Position numbers and translations under genes: made by a program
The notes under the pieces: generated by a model
The model's database searches: none
Told to the model about the DNA's origin: nothing
What the model saw: the letters and a program-made list of their open reading frames with translations, nothing else
Assembly: GCF_038900095.1 (NCBI RefSeq)
Contig: NZ_JBBMQQ010000006.1
Span: 124,001 to 188,000 of the forward strand
Source of the DNA: Hoeflea sp038900095
Lineage (GTDB): Bacteria; Pseudomonadota; Alphaproteobacteria; Rhizobiales; Rhizobiaceae
Direction: 5' to 3'
Length of the DNA: 64,000 nucleotides
Shown: positions 25,481 to 34,224 of the stretch, piece after piece
Numbering within the stretch: position 1 is the stretch's first letter
Layout of the letters: the number at the start of each line of letters is the position of its first letter

Positions 25481-25512
25481 AACCGGCTGGCGACTTCGCA
25501 GCCGGTTTTTTT
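25481..25512 (+). terminator. Riboswitch-controlled intrinsic terminator before metZ
   Basis: AACCGGCT (25481-25488) pairs with AGCCGGTT (25500-25507) around an 11-nt loop, followed by TTTTT. It ends 18 bp before the metZ start. The 3' arm can also pair with the nearly identical ACCGGCT inside the aptamer (25433-25439), so aptamer folding could decide between terminator and read-through. Confidence 0.8.
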
Positions 25513-25530
25513 GTGTTTTGGACGAAGATT

Positions 25531-26715
25531 ATGAAAAACAGCCGCCAACTCCGCCCCGCCACCCAGCTCGTGCACGGCGGAACCACCCGCTCCGGGTTCG
25601 GCGAGACTTCCGAAGCAATTTATCTGACACAGGGCTTTGTCTATGACAGCGCCGAAGCCGCGGAAGCGCGGTTCAAGGGCGAAGAGCCGGGCTTCATCTA
25701 TTCCCGCTACGCCAACCCGACGAATGACATGTTCGAAAAGCGCATGTGCCTGATGGAAGGCGCGGAAGAAGCCCGCGCCACGGCATCGGGCATGGCGGCG
25801 ATCGCGGCGGCTCTCCTGTGCCAGCTTCGCGCCGGTGACCACGTGGTTTCCGCCCGGGCACTGTTCGGTTCCTGCCGCTGGATCGTCGAGACGCTGCTGC
25901 CCAAATACGGCATCGAGTCGACCCTGGTCGATGGCCGCGACCTGGCCAATTTCGAAGCCGCGATCAGGCCCAACACCAAGGTGTTCTTCCTCGAAAGCCC
26001 GACCAATCCGACGCTTGAAGTGACCGATATCGCTGGCGTGGCGAAACTCGCCAACCAGATCGGCGCCAAGCTGGTGGTGGACAATGTCTTCGCCACGCCG
26101 CTGCTGCAAAAGCCGCTGGAACTGGGCGCGCACGTGGTGGCCTACTCGGCGACCAAGCACATTGACGGCCAGGGCCGCTGCCTGGGCGGGGTGATCCTGT
26201 CGGACAAGGACTGGATCGACGAGCACCTGCAGGATTTCTACCGCCACACCGGCCCGTCAATGTCGCCGTTCAATGCCTGGACCCTGCTCAAGGGCCTGGA
26301 AACACTGCCGCTCAGGGTGCGTCAGCAGATGGAGAATGCCGGCCGGATCGCCGATTTCCTCGCCGACCACCCGGCTGTTGCGCGGGTGATCTATCCCGGC
26401 CGCGCCGACCATCCGCAGGCCGATATCTGCGCACGGCAGATGAAGGGCGGGTCAACGCTTGTGGCAATCGACCTCAAGGGCGGCAAGAAGGCTGCGTTCT
26501 CGCTGCAGAACGGCCTTGAAGTGGTCAAGATTTCCAACAATCTGGGCGACACCAAGAGCCTGATCACGCATCCGGCGACGACCACCCACAAGAACCTCTC
26601 GGAAGAGACACGCGACGAGCTGGGCATCGGCCCCGGTGTTCTGCGGTTCTCGGCAGGGATCGAGGATGTCGACGACCTGATCGAGGACTTCGACCGCGCG
26701 CTCTCAGGCCTCTGA
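25531..26715 (+). CDS. metZ: O-succinylhomoserine sulfhydrylase
   Basis: A 394-residue PLP enzyme of the Cys/Met metabolism family. Lys209 in YSATKHIDGQGR is the Schiff-base lysine. It makes homocysteine from O-succinylhomoserine and sulfide in methionine synthesis. The start at ATG 25531 follows the SAM-II riboswitch and its terminator, so it is repressed when SAM is high; an upstream in-frame GTG would lie inside the riboswitch. The 3' end overlaps the convergent CDP-alcohol phosphatidyltransferase gene by 12 bp. Distinction from cystathionine gamma-synthase or O-acetylhomoserine enzymes rests on overall similarity and the alphaproteobacterial context. Confidence 0.88.
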   Translation: MKNSRQLRPATQLVHGGTTRSGFGETSEAIYLTQGFVYDSAEAAEARFKGEEPGFIYSRYANPTNDMFEKRMCLMEGAEEARATASGMAAIAAALLCQLRAGDHVVSARALFGSCRWIVETLLPKYGIESTLVDGRDLANFEAAIRPNTKVFFLESPTNPTLEVTDIAGVAKLANQIGAKLVVDNVFATPLLQKPLELGAHVVAYSATKHIDGQGRCLGGVILSDKDWIDEHLQDFYRHTGPSMSPFNAWTLLKGLETLPLRVRQQMENAGRIADFLADHPAVARVIYPGRADHPQADICARQMKGGSTLVAIDLKGGKKAAFSLQNGLEVVKISNNLGDTKSLITHPATTTHKNLSEETRDELGIGPGVLRFSAGIEDVDDLIEDFDRALSGL

Positions 26716-27327
26716 GGGCTGGTTGGGGAACTCGGCCCGCGCCTGCATGATCCGCGAAAGCGCGGTGTAGAGGCAGATTGCGGCGAATACCCAGGCAACC
26801 GGCGCAAACCAGGCCGGCCAAAGGCAGAAGATGCCAAACACAATGTAGGTCTCGCTGGCTTCGGCGAGACCGGTGGTGAAGTAGATCGACTTGACGCCAC
26901 GCGATGTCGTGCTGAGCCCGCGCTTTTCGGCAACGATGGCATAGGCAAGGAAGCTCGCGCCATTGACGTAGAACGAGAAGATCAGCGCGGCGCCCGCAAG
27001 CGCATTTGCTACGGGGTCATGGATGACAAAGGCCAGAGGCACGGCGCCGTAGAACACGAAGTCCAGGGTGATATCGAGATAGCCGCCAAAATCGGTCCTT
27101 TGCGACGCCCGCGCCACCGAACCGTCCAGCCCGTCACAGATCCTGCTGACGATGACAAGCACCAGCGCAATGAGCATGAAATCCAGCGCGATCAGTCCCG
27201 CGGCGGCAAGGCCCACGAGGCAGGCGAAGATCGTCACATGGTCGGCTTTCACGCCGCGCGCGGCAAGCCAGGTTCCGGCCTGATCGAGACCCGGCTGGAT
27301 CATCTTGCGTGCGGTTCCGTCCATCAT
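26704..27327 (-). CDS. CDP-alcohol phosphatidyltransferase family protein
   Basis: A 207-residue inner-membrane enzyme. The signature of the family is present: D65-G-L-D68-G69-S-V-A72-R73 followed by G81, D85 and D89, the residues that bind Mg2+ and the CDP-alcohol. Six hydrophobic stretches are visible. It transfers a phosphatidyl or related group from a CDP-activated lipid to an alcohol, or makes a phosphodiester-linked inositol or glycerol lipid; the acceptor is not clear. The start at ATG 27327 has GGGAGG 7-8 nt upstream on the minus strand. Confidence 0.83.
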   Translation of the reverse strand: MMDGTARKMIQPGLDQAGTWLAARGVKADHVTIFACLVGLAAAGLIALDFMLIALVLVIVSRICDGLDGSVARASQRTDFGGYLDITLDFVFYGAVPLAFVIHDPVANALAGAALIFSFYVNGASFLAYAIVAEKRGLSTTSRGVKSIYFTTGLAEASETYIVFGIFCLWPAWFAPVAWVFAAICLYTALSRIMQARAEFPNQPSEA

Positions 27328-27496
27328 GGTGCAGCCTCCCTGTGTGGCCCAAGTGATAGCGTGGCAGGTCCACCCCGTCACCGGCAGATTTCATCACAAT
27401 CAAGTCAACACAAACCGCCATTTCCGGCCCTTTGGCAGCGCCGGAACGCTTGACGCAAGGGCCTCACTGTAGAATGAGTGTCGCAAGGAGTGACAG

Positions 27497-27889
27497 ATGT
27501 ACCGTGCGCTAACACGCGATATCGAAGTGACGGTGGAGCCCTATTATCTCGAGGACCAATCGGACCCCGAGGACGGACGCTATGTCTGGGGTTACCGGAT
27601 CGTCATCGTCAATCATTCCGACCAGATCGTTCAGCTGCAAAGCCGTCACTGGAAGATCACCGACGAGAACGGCCTGGTCGACGAAGTCCGAGGCCCGGGC
27701 GTGGTCGGCGAGCAGCCCGTGCTCGGCCCCGGAGACACCTACGAATATTCCTCCGGCTGTCCGCTGGACACGCCATCGGGCGTCATGGTCGGCACCTACC
27801 AGATGCAATCGGCCGCCGGCGAGCTGTTCGATGTCGAGATCCCGGCCTTCTCGCTGGACCTGCCGGGCATGGCAAGAACGCTGAATTGA
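27497..27889 (+). CDS. apaG: ApaG family protein
   Basis: A 130-residue protein with the ApaG beta-sandwich: ITVTVEPYYLEDQS-like N-terminus, the conserved YRIVIVNHSD and SRHWKITDENG, and the glycine-rich GEQPVLGPGDTYEYSSG. ApaG has been linked to Co2+/Mg2+ resistance and Ap4A levels, with an unsettled molecular role. In Rhizobiales the gene often sits near metZ, as here. Its TGA overlaps the TTG start of the TrkH gene. Confidence 0.9.
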   Translation: MYRALTRDIEVTVEPYYLEDQSDPEDGRYVWGYRIVIVNHSDQIVQLQSRHWKITDENGLVDEVRGPGVVGEQPVLGPGDTYEYSSGCPLDTPSGVMVGTYQMQSAAGELFDVEIPAFSLDLPGMARTLN

Positions 27890-29343
27890 ACGCCTTTTCC
27901 GAATTCCGCCCGGTCATGCTGGTGACAGGCCTGCTGGTGGCAACGCTCGGGTTTGCCATGCTGCTGCCTGCGCTGGTCGATCTGGCGGCGGACAATGACG
28001 ACTGGATGATCTTTGCCAGCGCCGGCACCATGACGATGCTGGTCGGACTAGGCCTGTTTGCGGCCAACCGCGGCATCCCGAAAGGATTGTCGACCAGGCA
28101 GGCAATGCTGATGACGGTGGTGTCGTGGGTTACGCTGGTGGCTTTCGGCGCCCTGCCGTTTCACTGGTCGGGGATCGTGCCGAGCTATACCGATGCGTTT
28201 TTTGAATCGATGTCAGGGCTGACCACCACCGGCGGCACGGTGATCACCGGTCTCGATCGTGCGCCGCCGGGACTGCTGTTCTGGCGCGGCCTGCTGCAAT
28301 GGCTTGGCGGGCTGGGGATCATCGTGATGGCGATTGCAGTGCTGCCGATGCTGCAGATCGGCGGCATGCAGCTGTTCAAGGCGGAAGCTTTCGATACGGC
28401 GGAAAAAATCCTGCCGCGCGCCACGCAGATCTCGACCTCGATCACCTTGGTGTTCATCGCCATGACCGGAATCTGCGCCGTGGCCTACATGGCCGTCGGC
28501 ATGGCGGCGGACGATGCGGTCATTCACGCCATGACGACGGTTGCCACCGGCGGCTTTTCCACCAAGGACAACTCCATCGGGTACTTCAACAATCCCGGTG
28601 TCGAGTGGATCGCGATCGTGTTCATGGTTCTCGGCTCCATCCCCTTCATCCTCTATGTGCAGATGCTGCAGGGACGCTTCCGGCCGATCCTGAAGGATGA
28701 ACAGGTCAAGGCATTCATGAGCTTTCTCGGCGTCGCGGTTCTTGCCGGCTGGATGATGGCGCATTTCAGCGAAAACCATATCGGGCTCGAAGGTCTGCGG
28801 CACTCGGCTTTCAACGTGGTGTCGATCGTCACCGGAACAGGCTATGCCTCCACCGACTACGGGTTGTGGGGCCCGCACGCGGTGGCGTTTTTCTTCATCA
28901 TCATGTTTGTCGGCGGCTGCGCCGGCTCGACATCCTGCGGCATCAAGATCTTCCGGTTTCAGGTGCTGATCGAGGCTGTCAGGCAACACATCTCGCAGGT
29001 GATGTATCCGAACGGCGTGTTTCGCGCGCGCTTCAACGGAAAGCCGATCCAGGACCGCGTCATCGCCTCGGTGATGAGCTTCTTCTTCCTGTTCATGGCT
29101 TCCTTCGTGGTGCTGGCGATCCTGCTCCGGCTGACCGGACTTGATACCATCACGGCCCTGTCGGGTGCAGGCACGGCGCTGTCGAATGTCGGGCCGGGCC
29201 TGGGGGACATCATCGGCCCGTCGGGCAATTTCCAGTCGCTCAGCGACGTTCAAAAATGGCTGCTTGCAGCCGGGATGCTGCTGGGACGGCTCGAGTTGTT
29301 CACCGTGCTGGTGCTGTTCCTGCCGCGCTTCTGGCGCTCGTAA
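27886..29343 (+). CDS. TrkH family potassium uptake protein
   Basis: A 485-residue inner-membrane K+ channel-like subunit with four M1-P-M2 repeats. The pore segments are visible: TTTGGTVITG, TVATGGFST, TGTGYAST and SNVGPGLG, each with the filter glycine. TrkH works with the cytosolic NAD-binding TrkA, which is not encoded here. The start is taken as TTG 27886, overlapping the apaG stop (TTGA), because it gives the usual family length; an internal ATG at 27917 would cut into the first helix. No strong ribosome binding site is seen, so coupling to apaG is likely. Confidence 0.85.
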   Translation: MNAFSEFRPVMLVTGLLVATLGFAMLLPALVDLAADNDDWMIFASAGTMTMLVGLGLFAANRGIPKGLSTRQAMLMTVVSWVTLVAFGALPFHWSGIVPSYTDAFFESMSGLTTTGGTVITGLDRAPPGLLFWRGLLQWLGGLGIIVMAIAVLPMLQIGGMQLFKAEAFDTAEKILPRATQISTSITLVFIAMTGICAVAYMAVGMAADDAVIHAMTTVATGGFSTKDNSIGYFNNPGVEWIAIVFMVLGSIPFILYVQMLQGRFRPILKDEQVKAFMSFLGVAVLAGWMMAHFSENHIGLEGLRHSAFNVVSIVTGTGYASTDYGLWGPHAVAFFFIIMFVGGCAGSTSCGIKIFRFQVLIEAVRQHISQVMYPNGVFRARFNGKPIQDRVIASVMSFFFLFMASFVVLAILLRLTGLDTITALSGAGTALSNVGPGLGDIIGPSGNFQSLSDVQKWLLAAGMLLGRLELFTVLVLFLPRFWRS

Positions 29344-29349
29344 GCCCGT

Positions 29350-32300
29350 TCACGCACGCTGCGCGTCAGGCCGCCTGCCGTAGATGTAGGAAAAGGCCCG
29401 GGCGATATCATCGCCGATGCCGACCAGTGCTGGCACCAGGAACAGGACCAGCAGCGTGGTCATCGCCAGGCCAAAGACAATGGTGATCGCCATCGGCAGC
29501 AGGAACTGGGCCTGCAGGCTGGTTTCATAGAGCAGCGGCAAAAGCCCGCCGATGGTGGTGAGCGAAGTAAGCAGCACGGCGCGCAGGCGGTCGCGGCTGG
29601 CCCCGACCGCGGCCTCGGCAAGGCTGTCACCTTCGGCGCGGCGTTCTTCCAGCCGTGCGACCAGAATGATGGAATCATTGACGAGAATGCCGGCCAACCC
29701 TAGCAGGCCGATGAAGGAGAGGATCGTCAGCTGGTAGCCCAGAACCCAGTGGCCGAAGATGGCTCCGACAACGCCGAACGGGATGATCAGAAGCACGGCG
29801 ATCGGCCGCCAGTAGCTGGCGAAGACCCAGGCAAGAATGATGTAGATGACGCTGAGCGCCACGGCGACACCGAGTTGCAAATCGGCAAACGCGTTTTCCT
29901 GCTCCTCGGAGCGTCCGCCGAAGGAAAAGGTCACGCCATGCCGGGCCGCGATCAGATCGAGATCGCCGCTCGCTGTGAGCTGATCGACCACGGCACCGGT
30001 GGTTGTCACTGCCGTGTCGATGTCGCCCGTTACCGAGATCGTGCTCTTGCCGTCGCGGCGCTGGATGGCGGAGAAACCCTGACGCTCGGTCATGTCGACC
30101 ACTTCGGACAGCGGCACAAAGGTGCCGCCGGGGCTCCTGAGTTCAAAATCGCGCAAGGCCTGCGAGCCGGGTGAGGCCGGCTTCTGCACCAGGCGGACGG
30201 TGACCTCGTCATCGCCACGGGGGAAGCGGAAGGGAATGGTTCCATCGAAGGCATTGCGGATCTGGCGGCCAACATCCTCGATGGAAAAGCCCAGCGCCGC
30301 ACCATGCGGCGTCAGTTGCATGACCAGTTCGGGTTTGCCCCAGGGCAGGTTGTCATCAAGGCCGGTGATGCCGCTCACGCCTGCCAGCAGCGCCACCACG
30401 TCGGCGGCAGCCGTCTTCAGTGCCGAAACGCGCTCGCCCTGCAGCCGCACCTCGATATCCCTGCCGGGAGGCCCACCACGCGACTGGGCGACGGTGAAGC
30501 GGGTGACGCCGGCGATATCGGGAGCGGCCTTGCGCCAGGCGTTGACAATATCGGGAGTGCGGACGTCGCGTTCCTCGGATGTGGTCAGTTGCACCCGGAT
30601 GCGGGCGGTGGCGCTGCCGCTGCGGCTGGATGCGCCGAAGGTGGTGAAAACCGCCTTGATGGATGACGGCCCGCTGCCCGCCAAAGCCCTGTCCGCCTGA
30701 CGCAGGGCTTCCTCGTGGGCGGCAATGGCCTTCAGTGCCGTCTGTTCGGGGAGACCGGCGTTGAAAATGATGGTGCCGGAGATGTTCTCTGCTTCCGGCG
30801 AGGGGAAGAACACGAATTCGACACGCCCGGAGCGGGCCAGGCCTATGGCCAGCACCATGACCATGGCAATGGCGATCGACAGCGTGACATAACGCCAGTT
30901 CCAGGCCAGTTGCACCAGGCGTGAGAACGGGCCATCCCGGAACAGGTCAAACCCATGATCGAACGTGCGGCGGAACCGGCTTTCCCCGACCTCCTCGGCA
31001 CGCTCGCCGGTACGGGCCTTACGCCGGCGCAAGACCTGCAAGGCCCATTCCATCAACGTTGCCACCGCCAGCGACAGCGTGACCACGATGGCCATTCTGC
31101 CCATTTGCGGCAGGGCCGCAAACTCGCGGGCGGCGCTACGCAGGCCACTCTCGTTTGCGCCCAGCGCCAGATCGACGGCCAGTCGTCCCGACAGGCCGGT
31201 CAGGAACACCATGACAATGAGGGCCACCAGGAACTGACGCCACCAGGACCAGCCGGGGGCCTTGCGTCCGGAGAGCGAATTGGCCAGATGCCCGGGAAGG
31301 ATCAGGAAGCATTCGAGCAGGCTTGCCACCAGCACCGCGATCACCACCATCGGCAGGACCGCCATCATCTGGCCGATTGTATCGCCGATCAGCAGGATCG
31401 GCGCAAAAGCGGCCAAGGTCGTCGACATGGCGGCCATCACCGGGGTGAACATCATGCCGACGCCATTTTCCGCCGCCGTTTGCGGATCGTCCCCCATCTC
31501 AAGACGCGTGGCGGTGTGCTCTCCCACCACGATGGCATCGTCGACGATGATGCCGAGCATCATGATCAGGGAGAACAGCGACATCATGTTGATGGTCTGG
31601 CCGGAGGCGTACATGAAGCCAACCGTGGCGAGCATCGCCACCGGGATACCGGCCGCCACCCAGAAAGCGATCCGGGCGTTGAGGAACAGAAACAGGATGG
31701 CCACGACCACCAGCAGTCCGCCAAGACCGTTCTTGACCAAAAGCCAGATCCGCGCCGAGAGCGCATCGGACGCGACTTCATAGGTGGCGATCTCGACACC
31801 GGGCGGCAATCTGGGCCTGACCTCATCGATATAGGCCGAGAGAATGGCGGCAGTCTTCAGCGTGTCGGCGGTCGGGGCCCGGCGGACGTCGAGTTCGATG
31901 GCGGGCGATCCGCTGGCAAGCCCGCGGGTGTCATCGGCGTCGAACCCATCGGTGATGCTGGCGATATCGCCAAGCAGCACCTTCTCGCCGCCGGTGAAGG
32001 ATTTGACTTCGACCCTGGCCAGTTCCCGCGCGCCCTGTGCGTCGGCCAGCGTGCGCAGCTGCCGGTCGACCGCACCTTCCACCGTACCGGACGGAAGATC
32101 CCGGCTGTTGGCGGCGATCGCCGATGAAACATCGGAAATCTTCATGCCCAGACGGCGGAGTTCAATCTCGGGGATCTCGACACGGATCTCCGCGCTGCGC
32201 AGACCGGTGAAGTCGATCTTGTCGATGCCGCGGTCGATGAGATCGTCTCGCATGCGTTTGGCCCAGGCACGCTTGACCACCTCGTCGGCGCTGCCAAAGA

Positions 32301-32763
32301 CGGCAAGCTTGGCGACAGTATCGAAGAACTGCGATCTGGCGATTGTCGGCTCTTCGGCGTCCTCTGGCAGATTGCCCACTGCCTTGACCGCGGTTTCGAC
32401 GTCGGTCATGGCCTGGCTCATGTCGGTGCCGTCGGCGAATTCCAGCCGCACGGTGGCCGAGCCTTCCGCCGCCGTCGATGTCATCCGGTCGACGCCCGAG
32501 ATGTAGCGGACCTCCGGCTCGACCAGCGCCAGCACGTTGGTTTCGACGTCCTCGGCGCTGGCACCTGACCAGGCAATGCCGATGGTGATGGTCGGGCGGT
32601 CAATGGTGGGGAAGAACTGCGTGTTGATCCGGGCAATGGAAAAGGCGCCGAACAGGATCATCAGCACCATCAGCAGATTGGCGGCGTTGGGGTGGCGGAT
32701 GAACGTGCTGACCAGACCGCGGCCGGCAAAGAGCCCCCGTCCCGGCGCGTTGCTGCCGGTCAT
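29350..32763 (-). CDS. Efflux RND transporter permease subunit (AcrB family), enlarged
   Basis: A 1137-residue resistance-nodulation-division permease, about 100 longer than usual. The two halves begin with typical first helices (NAANLLMVLMILFGAF near 27; YVTLSIAIAMVMVLAIG near 624). The proton-relay region of TM4 has MLGIIVDDAIVVGEHT. Between TM6 and TM7 lie two extra hydrophobic stretches (about 506-523 and 553-578) joined by a hydrophilic link, suggesting 14 helices rather than 12. It overlaps the adaptor gene by 4 bp (ATGA), so the pair is one operon. No outer-membrane channel gene is near; a TolC encoded elsewhere is expected. Confidence 0.85.
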   Translation of the reverse strand: MTGSNAPGRGLFAGRGLVSTFIRHPNAANLLMVLMILFGAFSIARINTQFFPTIDRPTITIGIAWSGASAEDVETNVLALVEPEVRYISGVDRMTSTAAEGSATVRLEFADGTDMSQAMTDVETAVKAVGNLPEDAEEPTIARSQFFDTVAKLAVFGSADEVVKRAWAKRMRDDLIDRGIDKIDFTGLRSAEIRVEIPEIELRRLGMKISDVSSAIAANSRDLPSGTVEGAVDRQLRTLADAQGARELARVEVKSFTGGEKVLLGDIASITDGFDADDTRGLASGSPAIELDVRRAPTADTLKTAAILSAYIDEVRPRLPPGVEIATYEVASDALSARIWLLVKNGLGGLLVVVAILFLFLNARIAFWVAAGIPVAMLATVGFMYASGQTINMMSLFSLIMMLGIIVDDAIVVGEHTATRLEMGDDPQTAAENGVGMMFTPVMAAMSTTLAAFAPILLIGDTIGQMMAVLPMVVIAVLVASLLECFLILPGHLANSLSGRKAPGWSWWRQFLVALIVMVFLTGLSGRLAVDLALGANESGLRSAAREFAALPQMGRMAIVVTLSLAVATLMEWALQVLRRRKARTGERAEEVGESRFRRTFDHGFDLFRDGPFSRLVQLAWNWRYVTLSIAIAMVMVLAIGLARSGRVEFVFFPSPEAENISGTIIFNAGLPEQTALKAIAAHEEALRQADRALAGSGPSSIKAVFTTFGASSRSGSATARIRVQLTTSEERDVRTPDIVNAWRKAAPDIAGVTRFTVAQSRGGPPGRDIEVRLQGERVSALKTAAADVVALLAGVSGITGLDDNLPWGKPELVMQLTPHGAALGFSIEDVGRQIRNAFDGTIPFRFPRGDDEVTVRLVQKPASPGSQALRDFELRSPGGTFVPLSEVVDMTERQGFSAIQRRDGKSTISVTGDIDTAVTTTGAVVDQLTASGDLDLIAARHGVTFSFGGRSEEQENAFADLQLGVAVALSVIYIILAWVFASYWRPIAVLLIIPFGVVGAIFGHWVLGYQLTILSFIGLLGLAGILVNDSIILVARLEERRAEGDSLAEAAVGASRDRLRAVLLTSLTTIGGLLPLLYETSLQAQFLLPMAITIVFGLAMTTLLVLFLVPALVGIGDDIARAFSYIYGRRPDAQRA

Positions 32764-34139
32764 TCCCCGGTATCCGGTTGCGCGGATGAGCCCGCCGGCG
32801 CTTCGGGCGTTTCTCCGGATGGTTCGCGAACACTAATGCCTTCGGATGCCTCTGTCAGCCGTGTGGCAAGCACGACATCGCCATCGTTGAGGTCACCATC
32901 GACAATCGCATCCTCGCCATCCCAGGCGATCAGGCGCACGTCCCGCCGTTCAAGCTTGCCATCGACCACGAGGAAAACGTGATCGGAATTGCGCACCGCT
33001 GTTTCCGGCAGGCGAAATGTCTCAGGCCAGATCCGGTCCGGCACGATGAGCGAAACGAAGGCGCCCGGGCGCAAGTGCACCGGATTGTCAGCCTCGCCAA
33101 TGCGGGCAAACACCTCGACCCCGCCGCGCTCTGCAGTCACGCGCGCGCCGATCCGGTCGATGGTTGCAGGCCAGGTGTACCGGGTTCCGCCAACCCTCCA
33201 GCTCAGTTCGACCTGGCGGCCCACAAGCGGATCGGCATCCGTCGCCATACGGCCATACTGGGCGTTGGTCAGGGTGAATTTCACATCGAGCGCATTGTCG
33301 TCATAGATTGACGCGACCACCTCGTTGGCATTGACCGAGCGGCCGGTCTCGACGGTCTCGTCTGAAATGATGCCGTCAAAGGGTGCAATCAGCGCGGTGT
33401 CTTCCAGCCTGCGCCGGGCTTCGCGGACTTTCCATTCCAGCCGTTCGGCGTTGGCCTCCTGCTGGATGCGCTGCGCTTCCGCGATGAGGATGTTGTTGCG
33501 TCTGAGGCTCGAGGCCTGCTCGCGCTGGGACAGGATCAGACGCCGCGCATCGACCTCCTTGTCGGTCAGCGCGCCGGAACCTGCAAGCGACAATGCCCGT
33601 TCCAGGTCGGCGCGGGCAAGCTCGAGCTGGGCATCGGCGGCTTCAAGTTGTTCGCGTTCGGAAGCGAGCCGCGCATCGATCTCGGCAATTGCGGCGCGGG
33701 TGGAGGCGAGATTGGCGCGGGCCTCCACCAGGGCGCCTTCATAGGCAAAGGGATCGATACGCATCAGCACCGCGCCCTGGGCGACACGGCGGCCGGCGAC
33801 CAGATCAGGATGGATTTCGACGACATCACCACTGACCGCGGTGCGCAGATCGACATTGCGGCCGGTATCAACCTGCCCGTAAAGCCTGATGTCGGGCCGG
33901 TTGCCGGCGCGGTGCGCGATTGTTGTCTCGACGGTGTAGACCAGCGGGGTGAACGGCCTGGGCGAGCGTTCCTTCCTGGAGGCTGCAAGCCGGTCCATCG
34001 CCACCCATGCACCGGCAAGCACGAGCGCCATCAACGCAATCTGCACCACCGGCCGGACGAATGCCCGGCGCGCTGGTGCAGGTTTTGCACGCGGTGTGTC
34101 CATCGGCAGGTCCAGACGATTGTCCGCCTTGTCGAGCAT
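32760..34139 (-). CDS. RND efflux periplasmic adaptor subunit (HlyD/AcrA family)
   Basis: A 459-residue membrane fusion protein: N-terminal membrane anchor (about 32-49), a barrel-sandwich lipoyl-type half, a long alpha-helical hairpin (about 135-235), the second lipoyl half (TALIAPFDGIISDETVETG) and beta-barrel/membrane-proximal domains. The C-terminal 30 residues are acidic and Pro-rich. It links the permease to an outer-membrane channel in the periplasm. GGAGT precedes the ATG at 34139 on the minus strand. The transported compound is unknown. Confidence 0.87.
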   Translation of the reverse strand: MLDKADNRLDLPMDTPRAKPAPARRAFVRPVVQIALMALVLAGAWVAMDRLAASRKERSPRPFTPLVYTVETTIAHRAGNRPDIRLYGQVDTGRNVDLRTAVSGDVVEIHPDLVAGRRVAQGAVLMRIDPFAYEGALVEARANLASTRAAIAEIDARLASEREQLEAADAQLELARADLERALSLAGSGALTDKEVDARRLILSQREQASSLRRNNILIAEAQRIQQEANAERLEWKVREARRRLEDTALIAPFDGIISDETVETGRSVNANEVVASIYDDNALDVKFTLTNAQYGRMATDADPLVGRQVELSWRVGGTRYTWPATIDRIGARVTAERGGVEVFARIGEADNPVHLRPGAFVSLIVPDRIWPETFRLPETAVRNSDHVFLVVDGKLERRDVRLIAWDGEDAIVDGDLNDGDVVLATRLTEASEGISVREPSGETPEAPAGSSAQPDTGE

Positions 34140-34224
34140 TGCGTCACTCCGTTAGAGATAAACAGGTAACGCAAAGACGGCACATGGCAAATTAAAGTTT
34201 CGTCATGTTGCCGCCTGGCGGGTC

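Noticed and set aside
25426..25530. N-terminal extension of metZ from an upstream in-frame GTG
   Set aside because: It would translate the SAM-II aptamer and terminator. The ATG at 25531 gives the normal family start.
27478..27885. Extension of the TrkH frame upstream through apaG
   Set aside because: This stretch is the real apaG gene in another frame; the extra residues show no TrkH similarity.
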